This document shows positions 40,257 to 48,774 of a DNA stretch of 64,000 bases, piece by piece. The notes under the pieces were generated by a model that saw nothing but the letters and a program-made list of their open reading frames with translations, was not told where the DNA came from and ran no database searches. Positions within the stretch are counted from its first letter, which is position 1; every line of letters starts with the position of its first letter. The stretch comes from Deinococcus sp. Leaf326 (lineage in GTDB: Bacteria > Deinococcota > Deinococci > Deinococcales > Deinococcaceae): contig NZ_LMOM01000065.1 of assembly GCF_001424185.1 (NCBI RefSeq), positions 62,001 to 126,000 of the forward strand. The letters are read 5' to 3'. The translations under genes were made by a program, and so were the position numbers.

Positions 40257-41974
40257 CGGGGCCGGACACCACCACGCTGACGCCGCCTATGCGGACCATC
40301 GACGGCAAATATGAGGTCGTGCGTGAGCTCTCGCGCAGCGGCAACGTCACCCTGTACGAGGTGAACGCGGCCGCCGGGGCGCTGCGGCGCGTGGCGTGGT
40401 TCACCGTGGGATCGCAGGCCGATCGCCAGGGCTTCCATACCTACCGCACGGCGCTGCGGGCCATCTCGCCCGCCGGGCTGACCGACGTGGTCGCCCGGCC
40501 CGGTGCCTATTACGCCGTGTGGCAACCGGTCACGGGCACGCCGCTGACCGACGTGGTCACGCAACCCCAGAAGCAGGAGGAGACCGTCGAGGCCGTACAG
40601 GCGCTGGCGGCCGCCCTGGCGAACCACGGGTTCGCGCTGGCCGATGCCGACGTGGTGCTCGACGGTCAGGCGCCGCGCGTGGCCTACCTGCGTCCCGCGC
40701 CCCAGGGCCGCAGCCCCGAGGACATCGCCGCCCTGAACGCCCCGACCCTGGCCGCCCTGGCCGGGGGCCGGGTCAGGCGCAAGAAACGCGAACGTGCGCC
40801 GGGCGCGTGGCTGAGCTTCGTGCCGGGGCTGCTGTTCCTGGGCGGAGCAGGCTGGCTGGGGGCGCAGGCAGCGCAGATCTACCTCAACCCACCGGTCAAG
40901 GCCGTGGCCGCCGTCACGGGCAAGGACGCGCGCACGGCCGCCCAGACCCTGACCCAGTCTGGCTTCCGGGTCGAGTACGCCTACGGCGACAACGCCAATG
41001 CGGCGGTCGGTGCCGTACTACGCCAGGAACCGGCAGGCGGCACCACGCTGCCCATCGGGCGCCAGATCGTCCTGACCGTCAACAAGCCCCCCCTCATGAG
41101 CGTGCCGCGCGTCGAGGACCAGACGGTAGACCAGGCCCGCAGCCTGCTGCGCGACGGAGGCCTGCGGCTGGGCAAGGTCGTGCGGGTGGACGGCACACTG
41201 AGCGCCACCCCCGAGGGCCGCATCGTGGCGCAGGTGCCGGCCCAGGGGTCGAGCACCGAGCGTGGCCAGCCGGTGCAGGTCATGGTGAGCACCGGCGTGC
41301 AGGGCAAGGAAACCTGGATCGCCGACCTGAGCGGCATGACCTTCGAGCAGGCGCGCGACCACACCCGCGCCGCCGGCCTGGTCATCAATAGCGTTTCGCG
41401 CGAACCGAGCGACGGTCCGCAGAACCTCGTGCTGCGTCAGGACCCGTCGCCCTTCGTGCGGGTCACGGTGGGTAGCCCGGTGCGGCTCGTCATCTCCTCG
41501 GCGCGCTACACGCCGCCCAACACGCCGGCCGGCAGTCTGCCGCTGCCCCCGGCCTACGTGCCGCCGCTGCCCAGCGTGCCCGACGAGGGCCAGGGGACGG
41601 ACACGGACAGCGGCGCGGCGACCCCGGATACGGCGACCCCGAGCACGTCCACGCCCGACACCTCCAGCACCACCCCCCAGGAGATTCCGCCGCTGCCCCA
41701 GACCGGTCTGGGAGACAACTCGGCCCAGAGCCAGACGCCCGACCCGCTCGCGGCGCGGCAGGTCGACTTCCAGTACGACTTTCCCGCCGATCTGCCGGAA
41801 GGCAGCTACAGCGTGGTCGTGCAGGACGCCGACGGCGAGCGGCAGGTGCTGCCGGCTACCGAGGCCGCGCGCCTCGCTGGGCAGCGCGCACAGACGCCGG
41901 TCGAGGTGCGCGGCAACGCTGTATTCATCGTTCGTCAGGGCACGGCCGAGTATGCCCGCGTCGCGGCGCAGTAA
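40253..41974 (+). CDS. PASTA-domain protein with degenerate kinase-like N-terminus
   Basis: 573 aa. Residues ~10-185 look like a worn Ser/Thr kinase N-lobe/C-lobe (IDGKYEVVRELSRSGNVTLYEVNA ... AGLTDVVARPGAYYAVWQPVTGTPLTDVV). No VAxK lysine, HRD or DFG motif is present, so it is predicted to be inactive as a kinase. A membrane helix follows at about residues 185-210 (LSFVPGLLFLGGAGWLGAQAAQI). Then come three PASTA repeats (~215-420; KDARTAAQTLTQSGFRVE, TVDQARSLLRDGGLRLG, TFEQARDHTRAAGLVI), a Pro/Thr/Ser-rich linker and a small C-terminal domain. It is translationally coupled to PAP2. Confidence 0.8.
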   Translation: MTGPDTTTLTPPMRTIDGKYEVVRELSRSGNVTLYEVNAAAGALRRVAWFTVGSQADRQGFHTYRTALRAISPAGLTDVVARPGAYYAVWQPVTGTPLTDVVTQPQKQEETVEAVQALAAALANHGFALADADVVLDGQAPRVAYLRPAPQGRSPEDIAALNAPTLAALAGGRVRRKKRERAPGAWLSFVPGLLFLGGAGWLGAQAAQIYLNPPVKAVAAVTGKDARTAAQTLTQSGFRVEYAYGDNANAAVGAVLRQEPAGGTTLPIGRQIVLTVNKPPLMSVPRVEDQTVDQARSLLRDGGLRLGKVVRVDGTLSATPEGRIVAQVPAQGSSTERGQPVQVMVSTGVQGKETWIADLSGMTFEQARDHTRAAGLVINSVSREPSDGPQNLVLRQDPSPFVRVTVGSPVRLVISSARYTPPNTPAGSLPLPPAYVPPLPSVPDEGQGTDTDSGAATPDTATPSTSTPDTSSTTPQEIPPLPQTGLGDNSAQSQTPDPLAARQVDFQYDFPADLPEGSYSVVVQDADGERQVLPATEAARLAGQRAQTPVEVRGNAVFIVRQGTAEYARVAAQ

Positions 41975-41995
41975 GGCCGGCTGGAGACGGACACC

Positions 41996-43129
41996 GTGAT
42001 CTACCTCGACTACGCCGCGACCCACCCCATGACCCCGGCAGCGCTCGACGCCTACGTGCGCGCTGCGGCCCTGCCAGGCAACCCCGCGAGCGTCCACGCG
42101 GCTGGGCAGGCGGCCCGCGAACGCCTGGAAGACGGCCGCGCGCAGATGGCGGCCGCGCTACGGGTGGACCCGCGCACCCTGACCGTGAACAGCGGCGGCA
42201 CCGAGGGCGACAACCACGTCGTGCTGGGCTGCGCCCTGGCCTGGGAGGAGGCGCGCGGCCGCCCCGGTCACCTCGTCACCACGCCTACCGAGCACTCGGC
42301 GGTGCTGGCCCCGGTCCGCACCCTGGCAGCGCGCGGCTGGGACGTGACCTTCCTGACGCCAGACGCGCACGGCCGCTACGCCCCCGCCGAGCTGGAAGGG
42401 GCGCTGCGGCCGGATACAGCCCTTGTGAGCATCCACCATGCCAACAACGAGACCGGAACCGTGCAGGACACGGCCGCGCTGGCCGCCGTCGCCGCCGCGA
42501 GGGGGGTGCCCTACCACACCGACGCGGTGCAGGCGCCGGGCGTGCTGCCGCTGGATCTCACGGGCTGGGGCGTGACCTACGCGACCTTCAGCGCGCACAA
42601 GTGGGGTGGGCCGCGTGGTGTGGGCCTGCTGTACGTGCGCCGGGGAGCCGAGCTGCCGCCTGTGACCTTCGGCGGCGGCCAGGAGGGCGGCCTGCGCCCC
42701 GGCACCGGCAACACGGCCGGCGTGTACTCGGCGGGCGTGGCCCTGACCGAAGCCGAAGCCGCGCGCGAGGAGACCTTTGCTCACCTGAGCCTTCTGCGGG
42801 AGCGCTTCATGGCGGCCGTGGCGGACCTGCCGGGCTTACGGGTCAACCACATGCCGGAAGGCAGTCCCAAGGTCGTCAGCCTCACCCTGCCCGGCGCCGA
42901 CGGCGAGGCCCTGCTCATGAACCTCGACCTGCTGGGTGTGTCGGCCAGTGCGGGCAGCGCCTGTGCGGCCGGCACCATGCAGCCCAGCCACGTCCTGACT
43001 GCCCTGGGCCTGAGCGAAGCCGACGCGAGGGCCTCCCTGCGTCTGAGTTTCGGCGCCGCCACCATCCCTGACGAGGTGGACCACGCGGCGGCGGCGCTGC
43101 GTCAGGCCGCCGAATGGAGCCGGATGTAG
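41996..43129 (+). CDS. Cysteine desulfurase (NifS/IscS-like)
   Basis: 377 aa, PLP-dependent. It takes sulfur from cysteine for Fe-S clusters or thiolation. The PLP lysine is Lys202 in FSAHKWGGPRGVGLLYV; the persulfide-forming Cys323 is in SASAGSACAAGTMQPSHVL. N-terminal MIYLDYAATHPMTP is typical. GTG start with GGAGACGG ~9 nt upstream. It lies 21 nt after the PASTA gene, so it may share its transcript. No scaffold (IscU/SufU) or tRNA-thiolation gene is adjacent, so the acceptor is unknown. Confidence 0.93.
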   Translation: MIYLDYAATHPMTPAALDAYVRAAALPGNPASVHAAGQAARERLEDGRAQMAAALRVDPRTLTVNSGGTEGDNHVVLGCALAWEEARGRPGHLVTTPTEHSAVLAPVRTLAARGWDVTFLTPDAHGRYAPAELEGALRPDTALVSIHHANNETGTVQDTAALAAVAAARGVPYHTDAVQAPGVLPLDLTGWGVTYATFSAHKWGGPRGVGLLYVRRGAELPPVTFGGGQEGGLRPGTGNTAGVYSAGVALTEAEAAREETFAHLSLLRERFMAAVADLPGLRVNHMPEGSPKVVSLTLPGADGEALLMNLDLLGVSASAGSACAAGTMQPSHVLTALGLSEADARASLRLSFGAATIPDEVDHAAAALRQAAEWSRM

Positions 43130-43164
43130 GTGAAAACGCCTCGGACGGCTCTCCTCTTCCAGAC

Positions 43165-43333
43165 GCAGAGATGCCTGGGCCCGGCTGGCGACAAACAGAG
43201 CTGAGCCCTTCTGCTGTCAGACCGGGGAACGGCGCAGAGGCTGGTCTCTGTCCCGGGCGACATCAAGAGAGGCAGGCCAAAAAAATGCCGCCCGGAGGCG
43301 ACATCTCTGCATCTCAGTCCTGCGCCGTTCCCC
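43165..43333. repeat. Interleaved inverted repeats around the rnr terminator
   Basis: GCAGAGATG (43165-43173) pairs with CATCTCTGC (43302-43310). GGGGAACGGCGCAG (43224-43237) pairs with CTGCGCCGTTCCCC (43320-43333). The arms interleave (A-B-a-b order). GGCGACATC occurs twice as a direct repeat (43256-43264, 43297-43305). The second long arm is inside the last codons of rnr. No coding potential seen in the intergenic part. Confidence 0.5.
43279..43302 (-). terminator. Terminator of rnr
   Basis: Minus strand: six-pair stem with a TCCG loop followed by A and seven T (43279-43285), 12 nt after the rnr stop. Confidence 0.8.
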
Positions 43334-46300
43334 CCGGCCCACTGCGGCGGCCCCGGCGCCGGCGCCGGCGGTTGCCGTCGGCGGCCTGCTCACTACCGGC
43401 GGCACTGGCCGTGGCCTGGGCGGGCGCGCTGCTAGGAGCACTGGGCTCGCGGCTGGGCCGGGCCGCCCCGTTCGGACTGCTCACCGCGCCGCGGTCGTTG
43501 CCGCCGCGGGTGTAGTTCCGGCGGGCACGCTCGCCACCGGGCCGCTCGTCACGGTTGTACCCGCGTTCACGGCCAGCCCGCGGACCGCCCTGACCTTCTT
43601 CGGGGGGCATGTTCTCCAGCGTCCAGTCGCCGAAGTACATGCGCTGCACGGTGATGTTCACCGGGCGCAGGTGCTCGTTGCGGGGACGCTCCAGCGTAAT
43701 TACGCGCCGTGAGCCCCGCCCGGCCGAGGCGCCGTTGACCGGCATACCGCCGAAGGTGCGCCCGCCTTCCCGGCCGCCGCTCTCGCCGCGACCGCCCGAG
43801 CGGCCCGCACCTCGGCCGCCCTGCGGCGCGCGCACGAAGCCCTGACGGGCGGCGGCCTGGGGGCTGCTCTGGATGGCGGGGCCGTCGTCGAGCGTGAACT
43901 TGCGCGGCGATGTCGCGGGCAGGCTCTGGAGTTTCTCGCGCTTCTCCTGCTCGCGGTCTTCGCGGCGGCGGGCGCGGGGTTTGACGTTCGTGTCCATATC
44001 GTTCTCCTCGGAATAGGTTCCGGGGGTGTAGTCCGGATCGGTCGGATCGGCCAGCGTGAAATCGGTCTGACGCGCCAGCGGCTTGACGCTGCTGATGGTG
44101 ACCTCGACGCTGTCGCCCAGGCGGAAGCTGCGCCCGCGCGAGCGGCCCTTGAGGATCTGCGCGTCTTCCAGGTAGATGTAGTAGTCGTCGCTGAGGTGGC
44201 TGATGTGCAGCTTGCCCTCGACGCCGTTGTCGAGCGCCACGAACAGCCCCGAGGCGACCACGCCCGACACCGTACCCGCGAAGGACTCGCCCAGGTGTGC
44301 CTGCGCCCACTTGGCCTGATAGTACTTCGTGAGGTCGCGTTCGGCCTCGGACGCCGAGCGCTCGCGCGCCGAGGTGTGCTCGCCCATACCCGGCAGGCGG
44401 CCCTGAAGCTGCGCCACCGCGCGGTTGCCCGCCTTCAGCTCGCCCGAGAGCACCCCACGCATCGTGCGGTGCACCACGAGGTCGGGATAGCGGCGGATCG
44501 GCGAGGTGAAGTGCAGGTACTCGCCGAAGGCCAGCCCGAAGTGGCCCAGATTCTCGCCCGCGTACTTGGCCTGCTGCATGGAACGCAGCAGCAGCGTGTT
44601 GACCACGCTCTCGCGGGGCGTGCCGCGCACTCCCTTGAGCACCGCCTGGTACGACTGCGGGGTCGGCTCGCCGCCAGGGAAGGCCAACCCCATGCGCCCG
44701 ATGGCCGCCGAGACGTCCTGGAAGCGCTGGAGGGTCGGTTCCTCGTGGATGCGGAACAGGGTCGGGATCTCGCGCTGCAACAGCTCGTGCGCCACGACCT
44801 TGTTGGCGAGCAGCATCAGGTCCTCGATCATGCCGCGCGCCGTTTCCTCGCGGATGGGGATGAGTTCCATCTTGCCGCCCTTGCCAACGTCCACCTTGAC
44901 CTCACGCATCTTGAAGTCCAGCGAGCCTTCGCGCAGACGCTTCTGGCGCAGCTTGCTCGTGATCTTCAGAAGGAGATGCAGGTCGCCCTCAAGGTGCCGG
45001 GCGTGGTCGGGCAGGGTCGCCGTCGCCTCGCTGTAGGCCTGCACCTCGTCGTAGGTGAGGCGCGCCTTGGAGTTGATGACGCTGGGCGTGAGCTGCACCT
45101 TCAGGATCTCGCCCTCGGCCGACAGCTCGATCATGGCGGTCATGGTCAGGCGGTCCTGGTAGGGCACGAGACTGCACACGCCGTTGCTGAGGTGCTCGGG
45201 GAGCATCGGCAACACGCGGCCCGGCAGGTACACGCTGGTGGCGCGGGCGTAGGCTTCCTTGTCCAGCGGTGTGCCCTCAGCGACGTAGTGGCTCACGTCG
45301 GCGATGTGCACGCCCACCACGAAGGTGCCCTCAGGCGTGGGCTGGATGTGGATGGCGTCGTCGAAATCCTTGGCGTCGCGGCCGTCCACCGTGAAGATGT
45401 TGAACTCACGTAGGTCGAGCCGCCCGTTCAGGGCTTCTCCAGGGATCTCGGTCGGGATGGCGTTGGCTTGGTCGAGCACGTCCTGCGGGAACTCGCCGCG
45501 CAGGTCGTACTTGACGATCACCGCTTCGGTCTCGGTCTCGGGATCGTCCTCGGCGCCCAGCACGCGCGCCACCTGACCGAAGACCTCGTCCTCGCCGGTC
45601 GCCTCGGGCCAGTACAGCTCGGTGACGACGCGCGCGCCGGCCTCCAGCTCCTCCAGCCCGTCGGGCAGCAGCAGGATCCGGTGCCGGGCCCGGTGGTCGT
45701 CGGGCTTGAGAATGGGGTGGCCGTGGTGGAATTCCAGCGTGCCCACGAGCTGCGAGTACGCGCGCTGCACGATACGGACCACACTGGCGCGCGGGTTCCC
45801 GTCGCCGCGCTGGCCCCGGCGCGGGCTGCCCCGGCCCCGGTCCTCGCGGCTGTCGCCCCGGCCTTCCATGCGGACTAGAACGGTGTCGCCGTTCCAGGCT
45901 TCCAGGGTCGAGCCTTCGGGGACATAGTAGTCCTCGCCGCCCGAATCGGGAATCACGAAGCCGAAGCCCGCCGCCGACGCCTGGAAGCGCCCGCGCACGA
46001 GACTCATGGCCTCGGGCAGCCCGTAGGTGCGCCGGCGGGTGCGGACGACCGTGCCGTCCTCGACCAGCGTTTCGAGCAGACTTTCGAGGTCGCGCCAGTT
46101 CCCCAGGCGTTCGAGCATCTGCCGCGTGAAGGTCCGCTCCAGGTCGCGGACATGCACCGGCCGCCCCAGCTTGCGCAGCTGCGCCACCACGAGGGCCTGT
46201 TCGGGCTGCCCGGTACTGCCGGCCGCGTCGCCCGCGTCCAGACTTTCGTCCTCGGCGTTCTCGTCGGGGGCCTCGACCAATTTTTCGGGCGTGGCCTCCT

Positions 46301-47504
46301 CGGCTTCGGCCAGCTCTGCTTCCGGCACGGCCACCGGGGCAGGAGCCATGGCAGCGGCCTCCGCCTCGGCGCGGGCCTTGCGGCCCCGGCGGCGGGTCAG
46401 CGGCGCGGGTTCAGGCTCCGGCTCCAACTCGGCGGCGACCTGCGGAGTATCGACCACGGGCTCGTCGTCGGGCGTCGCCACCACGACTGCGGCTGGCGCA
46501 GCTTCTTCGCCAGTGTCAGATGACCCTTCGGACACGGCCTCGACAGCTTCGACACCGGCCAGCACGTCACTCAGGGGTGCAGCGGGCTCTTCGGTCTTCT
46601 TCCGGCGCCCACGCCGGGGCACCGGCTGAACGATGGGGTCGGGCCCGGCGGCGCTGAGGTCGGCCCCGGTAGTTCCGGCACTCCCTTCGGCGACTGCCTG
46701 GCCTTCCGCCGTGTCCGCCGGTTCAAGGCCGACTTCGGGTGCGGGCGCGGCGGCCTGGGCGGGTCTACGGCCCCGGCGGCGGGCCGGCGGCGCGTCCTCG
46801 GCAGGTACAGGGGCGGCCACCTCGGCCGGAGCAGCCTCTGCTTCGGCCTTGGGCTTGCGGCCACGGCGCGCGGGCCTGGCCACCTGTTCGTTCGGCATGG
46901 CCGGGTCTGCAGCCGCGAGGTCGGGTTCGATTTCGGCCGGGGCCAGCTCCGAGACCTGGGGCTCGGGGGCCGGGGCCACGTCCTGCACAGACTCAGCGGC
47001 CAAAATTTCGGCCTCCAGAGGCTCTGCCTGCGTCGTCTCGGTCAGGGGAAATTCGGAGACCGCCTCTTCCAGCACTGGGGCCTCGGCCGCCACGGCTTCG
47101 GAAGTCGCGGCGGCGCGGCGACCCCGGCGCGGTTTAGGCGCGGCGGGTTCAGTCGCTTCCGGCTGGGAGACCGCCTTGGAGGCGCGGCCCCGGCTGGCCT
47201 TGGGAGCCGCGAGTGCTCCGGGCGCGGCCAGTTCGGCTTTGGGCTTGCGGCCCCGGCGGGGGGTGGGGGACGCCGCGTCGCTGGCGGCGGCCGACGGTTC
47301 GGCGACGGCCGGCTCAGGGGTGACCTGTCCGGCGTCTTGCAGCGACTTCTTGCGCTTGCTCACTTTGGTTTCGATGTTGTTCTCCGTGGCAGCGGCTGAC
47401 CCGGAGGCCGGGGCCGCGCTCTTGTCGCGTTTGGCGGTCGGCTTGGAGTCGGCGCTGACAGAAAGGTCGTCCTGCGCCGCTTCCGCTTTCTTCACTCTTG
47501 GCAT
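43314..47504 (-). CDS. rnr: Ribonuclease R with very long N-terminal extension
   Basis: 1396 aa, about 600 more than standard RNase R. Residues 1-~430 are a low-complexity Ala/Glu/Pro region. It carries seven to eight basic RRGRK-like motifs (PRRGRKPKAE, PRRGRRAA, ARRGRKPKAE, RRRGRRPAQ, PRRGRRKKTE, RRRGRKARAE) that resemble AT-hooks. Next come the winged helix (EQALVVAQLRKLGRPVHVRDLE), cold-shock domains, and the RNB active site FTVDGRDAKDFDDAIHI (~residue 700) with its Asp cluster and SPIRRYPDLVVHR. An S1 domain (~1075) and a ~220-residue Gly/Arg-rich tail ending in RRRRRRGRRSG follow. It is a processive 3'-5' exonuclease for structured RNA. The ATG at 47504 is chosen over the open upstream frame because it begins a standard acidic-basic N-terminus. 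Confidence 0.92.
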   Translation of the reverse strand: MPRVKKAEAAQDDLSVSADSKPTAKRDKSAAPASGSAAATENNIETKVSKRKKSLQDAGQVTPEPAVAEPSAAASDAASPTPRRGRKPKAELAAPGALAAPKASRGRASKAVSQPEATEPAAPKPRRGRRAAATSEAVAAEAPVLEEAVSEFPLTETTQAEPLEAEILAAESVQDVAPAPEPQVSELAPAEIEPDLAAADPAMPNEQVARPARRGRKPKAEAEAAPAEVAAPVPAEDAPPARRRGRRPAQAAAPAPEVGLEPADTAEGQAVAEGSAGTTGADLSAAGPDPIVQPVPRRGRRKKTEEPAAPLSDVLAGVEAVEAVSEGSSDTGEEAAPAAVVVATPDDEPVVDTPQVAAELEPEPEPAPLTRRRGRKARAEAEAAAMAPAPVAVPEAELAEAEEATPEKLVEAPDENAEDESLDAGDAAGSTGQPEQALVVAQLRKLGRPVHVRDLERTFTRQMLERLGNWRDLESLLETLVEDGTVVRTRRRTYGLPEAMSLVRGRFQASAAGFGFVIPDSGGEDYYVPEGSTLEAWNGDTVLVRMEGRGDSREDRGRGSPRRGQRGDGNPRASVVRIVQRAYSQLVGTLEFHHGHPILKPDDHRARHRILLLPDGLEELEAGARVVTELYWPEATGEDEVFGQVARVLGAEDDPETETEAVIVKYDLRGEFPQDVLDQANAIPTEIPGEALNGRLDLREFNIFTVDGRDAKDFDDAIHIQPTPEGTFVVGVHIADVSHYVAEGTPLDKEAYARATSVYLPGRVLPMLPEHLSNGVCSLVPYQDRLTMTAMIELSAEGEILKVQLTPSVINSKARLTYDEVQAYSEATATLPDHARHLEGDLHLLLKITSKLRQKRLREGSLDFKMREVKVDVGKGGKMELIPIREETARGMIEDLMLLANKVVAHELLQREIPTLFRIHEEPTLQRFQDVSAAIGRMGLAFPGGEPTPQSYQAVLKGVRGTPRESVVNTLLLRSMQQAKYAGENLGHFGLAFGEYLHFTSPIRRYPDLVVHRTMRGVLSGELKAGNRAVAQLQGRLPGMGEHTSARERSASEAERDLTKYYQAKWAQAHLGESFAGTVSGVVASGLFVALDNGVEGKLHISHLSDDYYIYLEDAQILKGRSRGRSFRLGDSVEVTISSVKPLARQTDFTLADPTDPDYTPGTYSEENDMDTNVKPRARRREDREQEKREKLQSLPATSPRKFTLDDGPAIQSSPQAAARQGFVRAPQGGRGAGRSGGRGESGGREGGRTFGGMPVNGASAGRGSRRVITLERPRNEHLRPVNITVQRMYFGDWTLENMPPEEGQGGPRAGRERGYNRDERPGGERARRNYTRGGNDRGAVSSPNGAARPSREPSAPSSAPAQATASAAGSEQAADGNRRRRRRGRRSGPGGTAQD

Positions 47505-47763
47505 CAACGCACCTGGATGTTCAGGACGCGCCCGTGGGGAACCGCTCCGCCCGCAGGGCGCGCCGTATCCCATGCGAAGTGGGAGCGCGGCGCGCCGGCC
47601 GCCCACAGGAACTGGGGTATTCGCTTCGCTCGGGCGGTCCCGCACCCGCCCAGTCGGGCTCGGCGGCGTCGGAACCTGTCCTGTTCCCGGCAGCACGGCC
47701 ACTCTACCATGTCCCTCCTGACGCCGCCTTTACGCCGCCACAGTTGGTCCTTCACCTCAAAAC

Positions 47764-47792
47764 TTGACTAAATAGGTTGGATTACTCAGGAT
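47764..47792 (+). promoter_or_regulatory. Leaderless promoter of the iron-type binding protein gene
   Basis: TTGACT (47764-47769), 17-bp spacer, CAGGAT (47787-47792), then 6 nt to the ATG. The imperfect palindrome ATTACTCA-gga-TGAGAAT (47781-47798) covers the -10 box and start, in a place for a metal-responsive repressor. Confidence 0.5.
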
Positions 47793-47798
47793 GAGAAT

Positions 47799-48773
47799 AT
47801 GCGACTTCGTCATACGGTTCTCTCCGGGCTCTGCGGCCTTCTGCTGTCCTCTCTCGCCGGGGCCACCACCGTGACGGTCACCCATGACGACGGCACCGCA
47901 CACGTACCCCTGAATCCGGCGCGGGTCGTTGTGCTTGACGAGGAACTGCTCGGCTGGCTGTACGCCCTGAACCTGGGAGATCAGGTTGTGGGCATCGGCA
48001 GCGGCTCGCGCCTGCAACCGGCCGATCTCACGGCGGCGGGTACCGTCAGGCCTGAAGTGCTGAAGAAGGGATTTTTCGCGCGTGGCACCCTGAATCCGGC
48101 CGCCAGATTCGTGGGATCATGGACCACACCCAGCCTGGAAACCATCCTGGCGCTGAAGCCCGACGTGATTCTGCGCTCGACCTGGGACGGCAACCAGACC
48201 TACGCCAACCTCAACCGGATCGCGCCCACCATCAGCTTCAAGTCGGCCACGCCGGGGTACTGGCAGTCGGGCTTCCGGCAGGTCGCGCGGCTGTTCGGTC
48301 GCCAGGAGCAGGCTGAGAAAGTCATCCGGGGGGTCGCCGACACCAACCGCGCCAACGCCCGCAGACTGCTGTCAGCGGGCGTGTTCAGCAGGTATCCCAA
48401 GGTGGTCGCCATCTCGCCGTTCTCGGGCGGCACCAACTACATCGCAACGAAGGTGCGCCTGATCGACGACCTGCGGGCCCTGGGATTCAAAGACGGCTAC
48501 GTGCCCAAGACCCCGGGTGTGCTGGGCATCAGCGAGATCATCTCGGACGAGGCGCTGCTCAATCTCGACAAGAAGACGCTGGTGGTGCTGTACGCCCCCA
48601 GCGGTCAGTACGACGGCCTCGCCAACTTCATGAAGACCGTGCCCGGCCAGCGCCTCAAAGGTCAGATCGTCGCCTACGAGCGCGAGGAGTACAGCCCGTG
48701 GGCCGGACCCCTCGTGTCGGTCAAGACCAGCAGCGACCTGACGCGGGCCATTCTGAACTTTGTCAAAAAGTGA
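47799..48773 (+). CDS. Periplasmic substrate-binding protein, siderophore/iron (FecB/TroA-like) type
   Basis: 324 aa. Residues 1-22 are a signal peptide ([22 protein letters not shown]). Then [35 protein letters not shown] and [18 protein letters not shown] match class III binding proteins for ferric siderophores or haem (type ABC substrate-binding). The long central helix and a C-terminal lobe follow. No permease or ATPase gene is adjacent, so the transporter is elsewhere or the gene is an orphan. Leaderless promoter with an overlapping palindrome suggests repression, probably by iron or another metal. Abuts xth with 1 nt between the stops. Confidence 0.82.
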   Translation: MRLRHTVLSGLCGLLLSSLAGATTVTVTHDDGTAHVPLNPARVVVLDEELLGWLYALNLGDQVVGIGSGSRLQPADLTAAGTVRPEVLKKGFFARGTLNPAARFVGSWTTPSLETILALKPDVILRSTWDGNQTYANLNRIAPTISFKSATPGYWQSGFRQVARLFGRQEQAEKVIRGVADTNRANARRLLSAGVFSRYPKVVAISPFSGGTNYIATKVRLIDDLRALGFKDGYVPKTPGVLGISEIISDEALLNLDKKTLVVLYAPSGQYDGLANFMKTVPGQRLKGQIVAYEREEYSPWAGPLVSVKTSSDLTRAILNFVKK

Positions 48774-48774
48774 C

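Noticed and set aside
47505..47702. Upstream extension of the RNase R frame to 47702
   Set aside because: The extra residues have an unrelated, low-complexity composition, the MPRVKKAE start at 47504 is natural, and the -10 box lies at 47701-47706.
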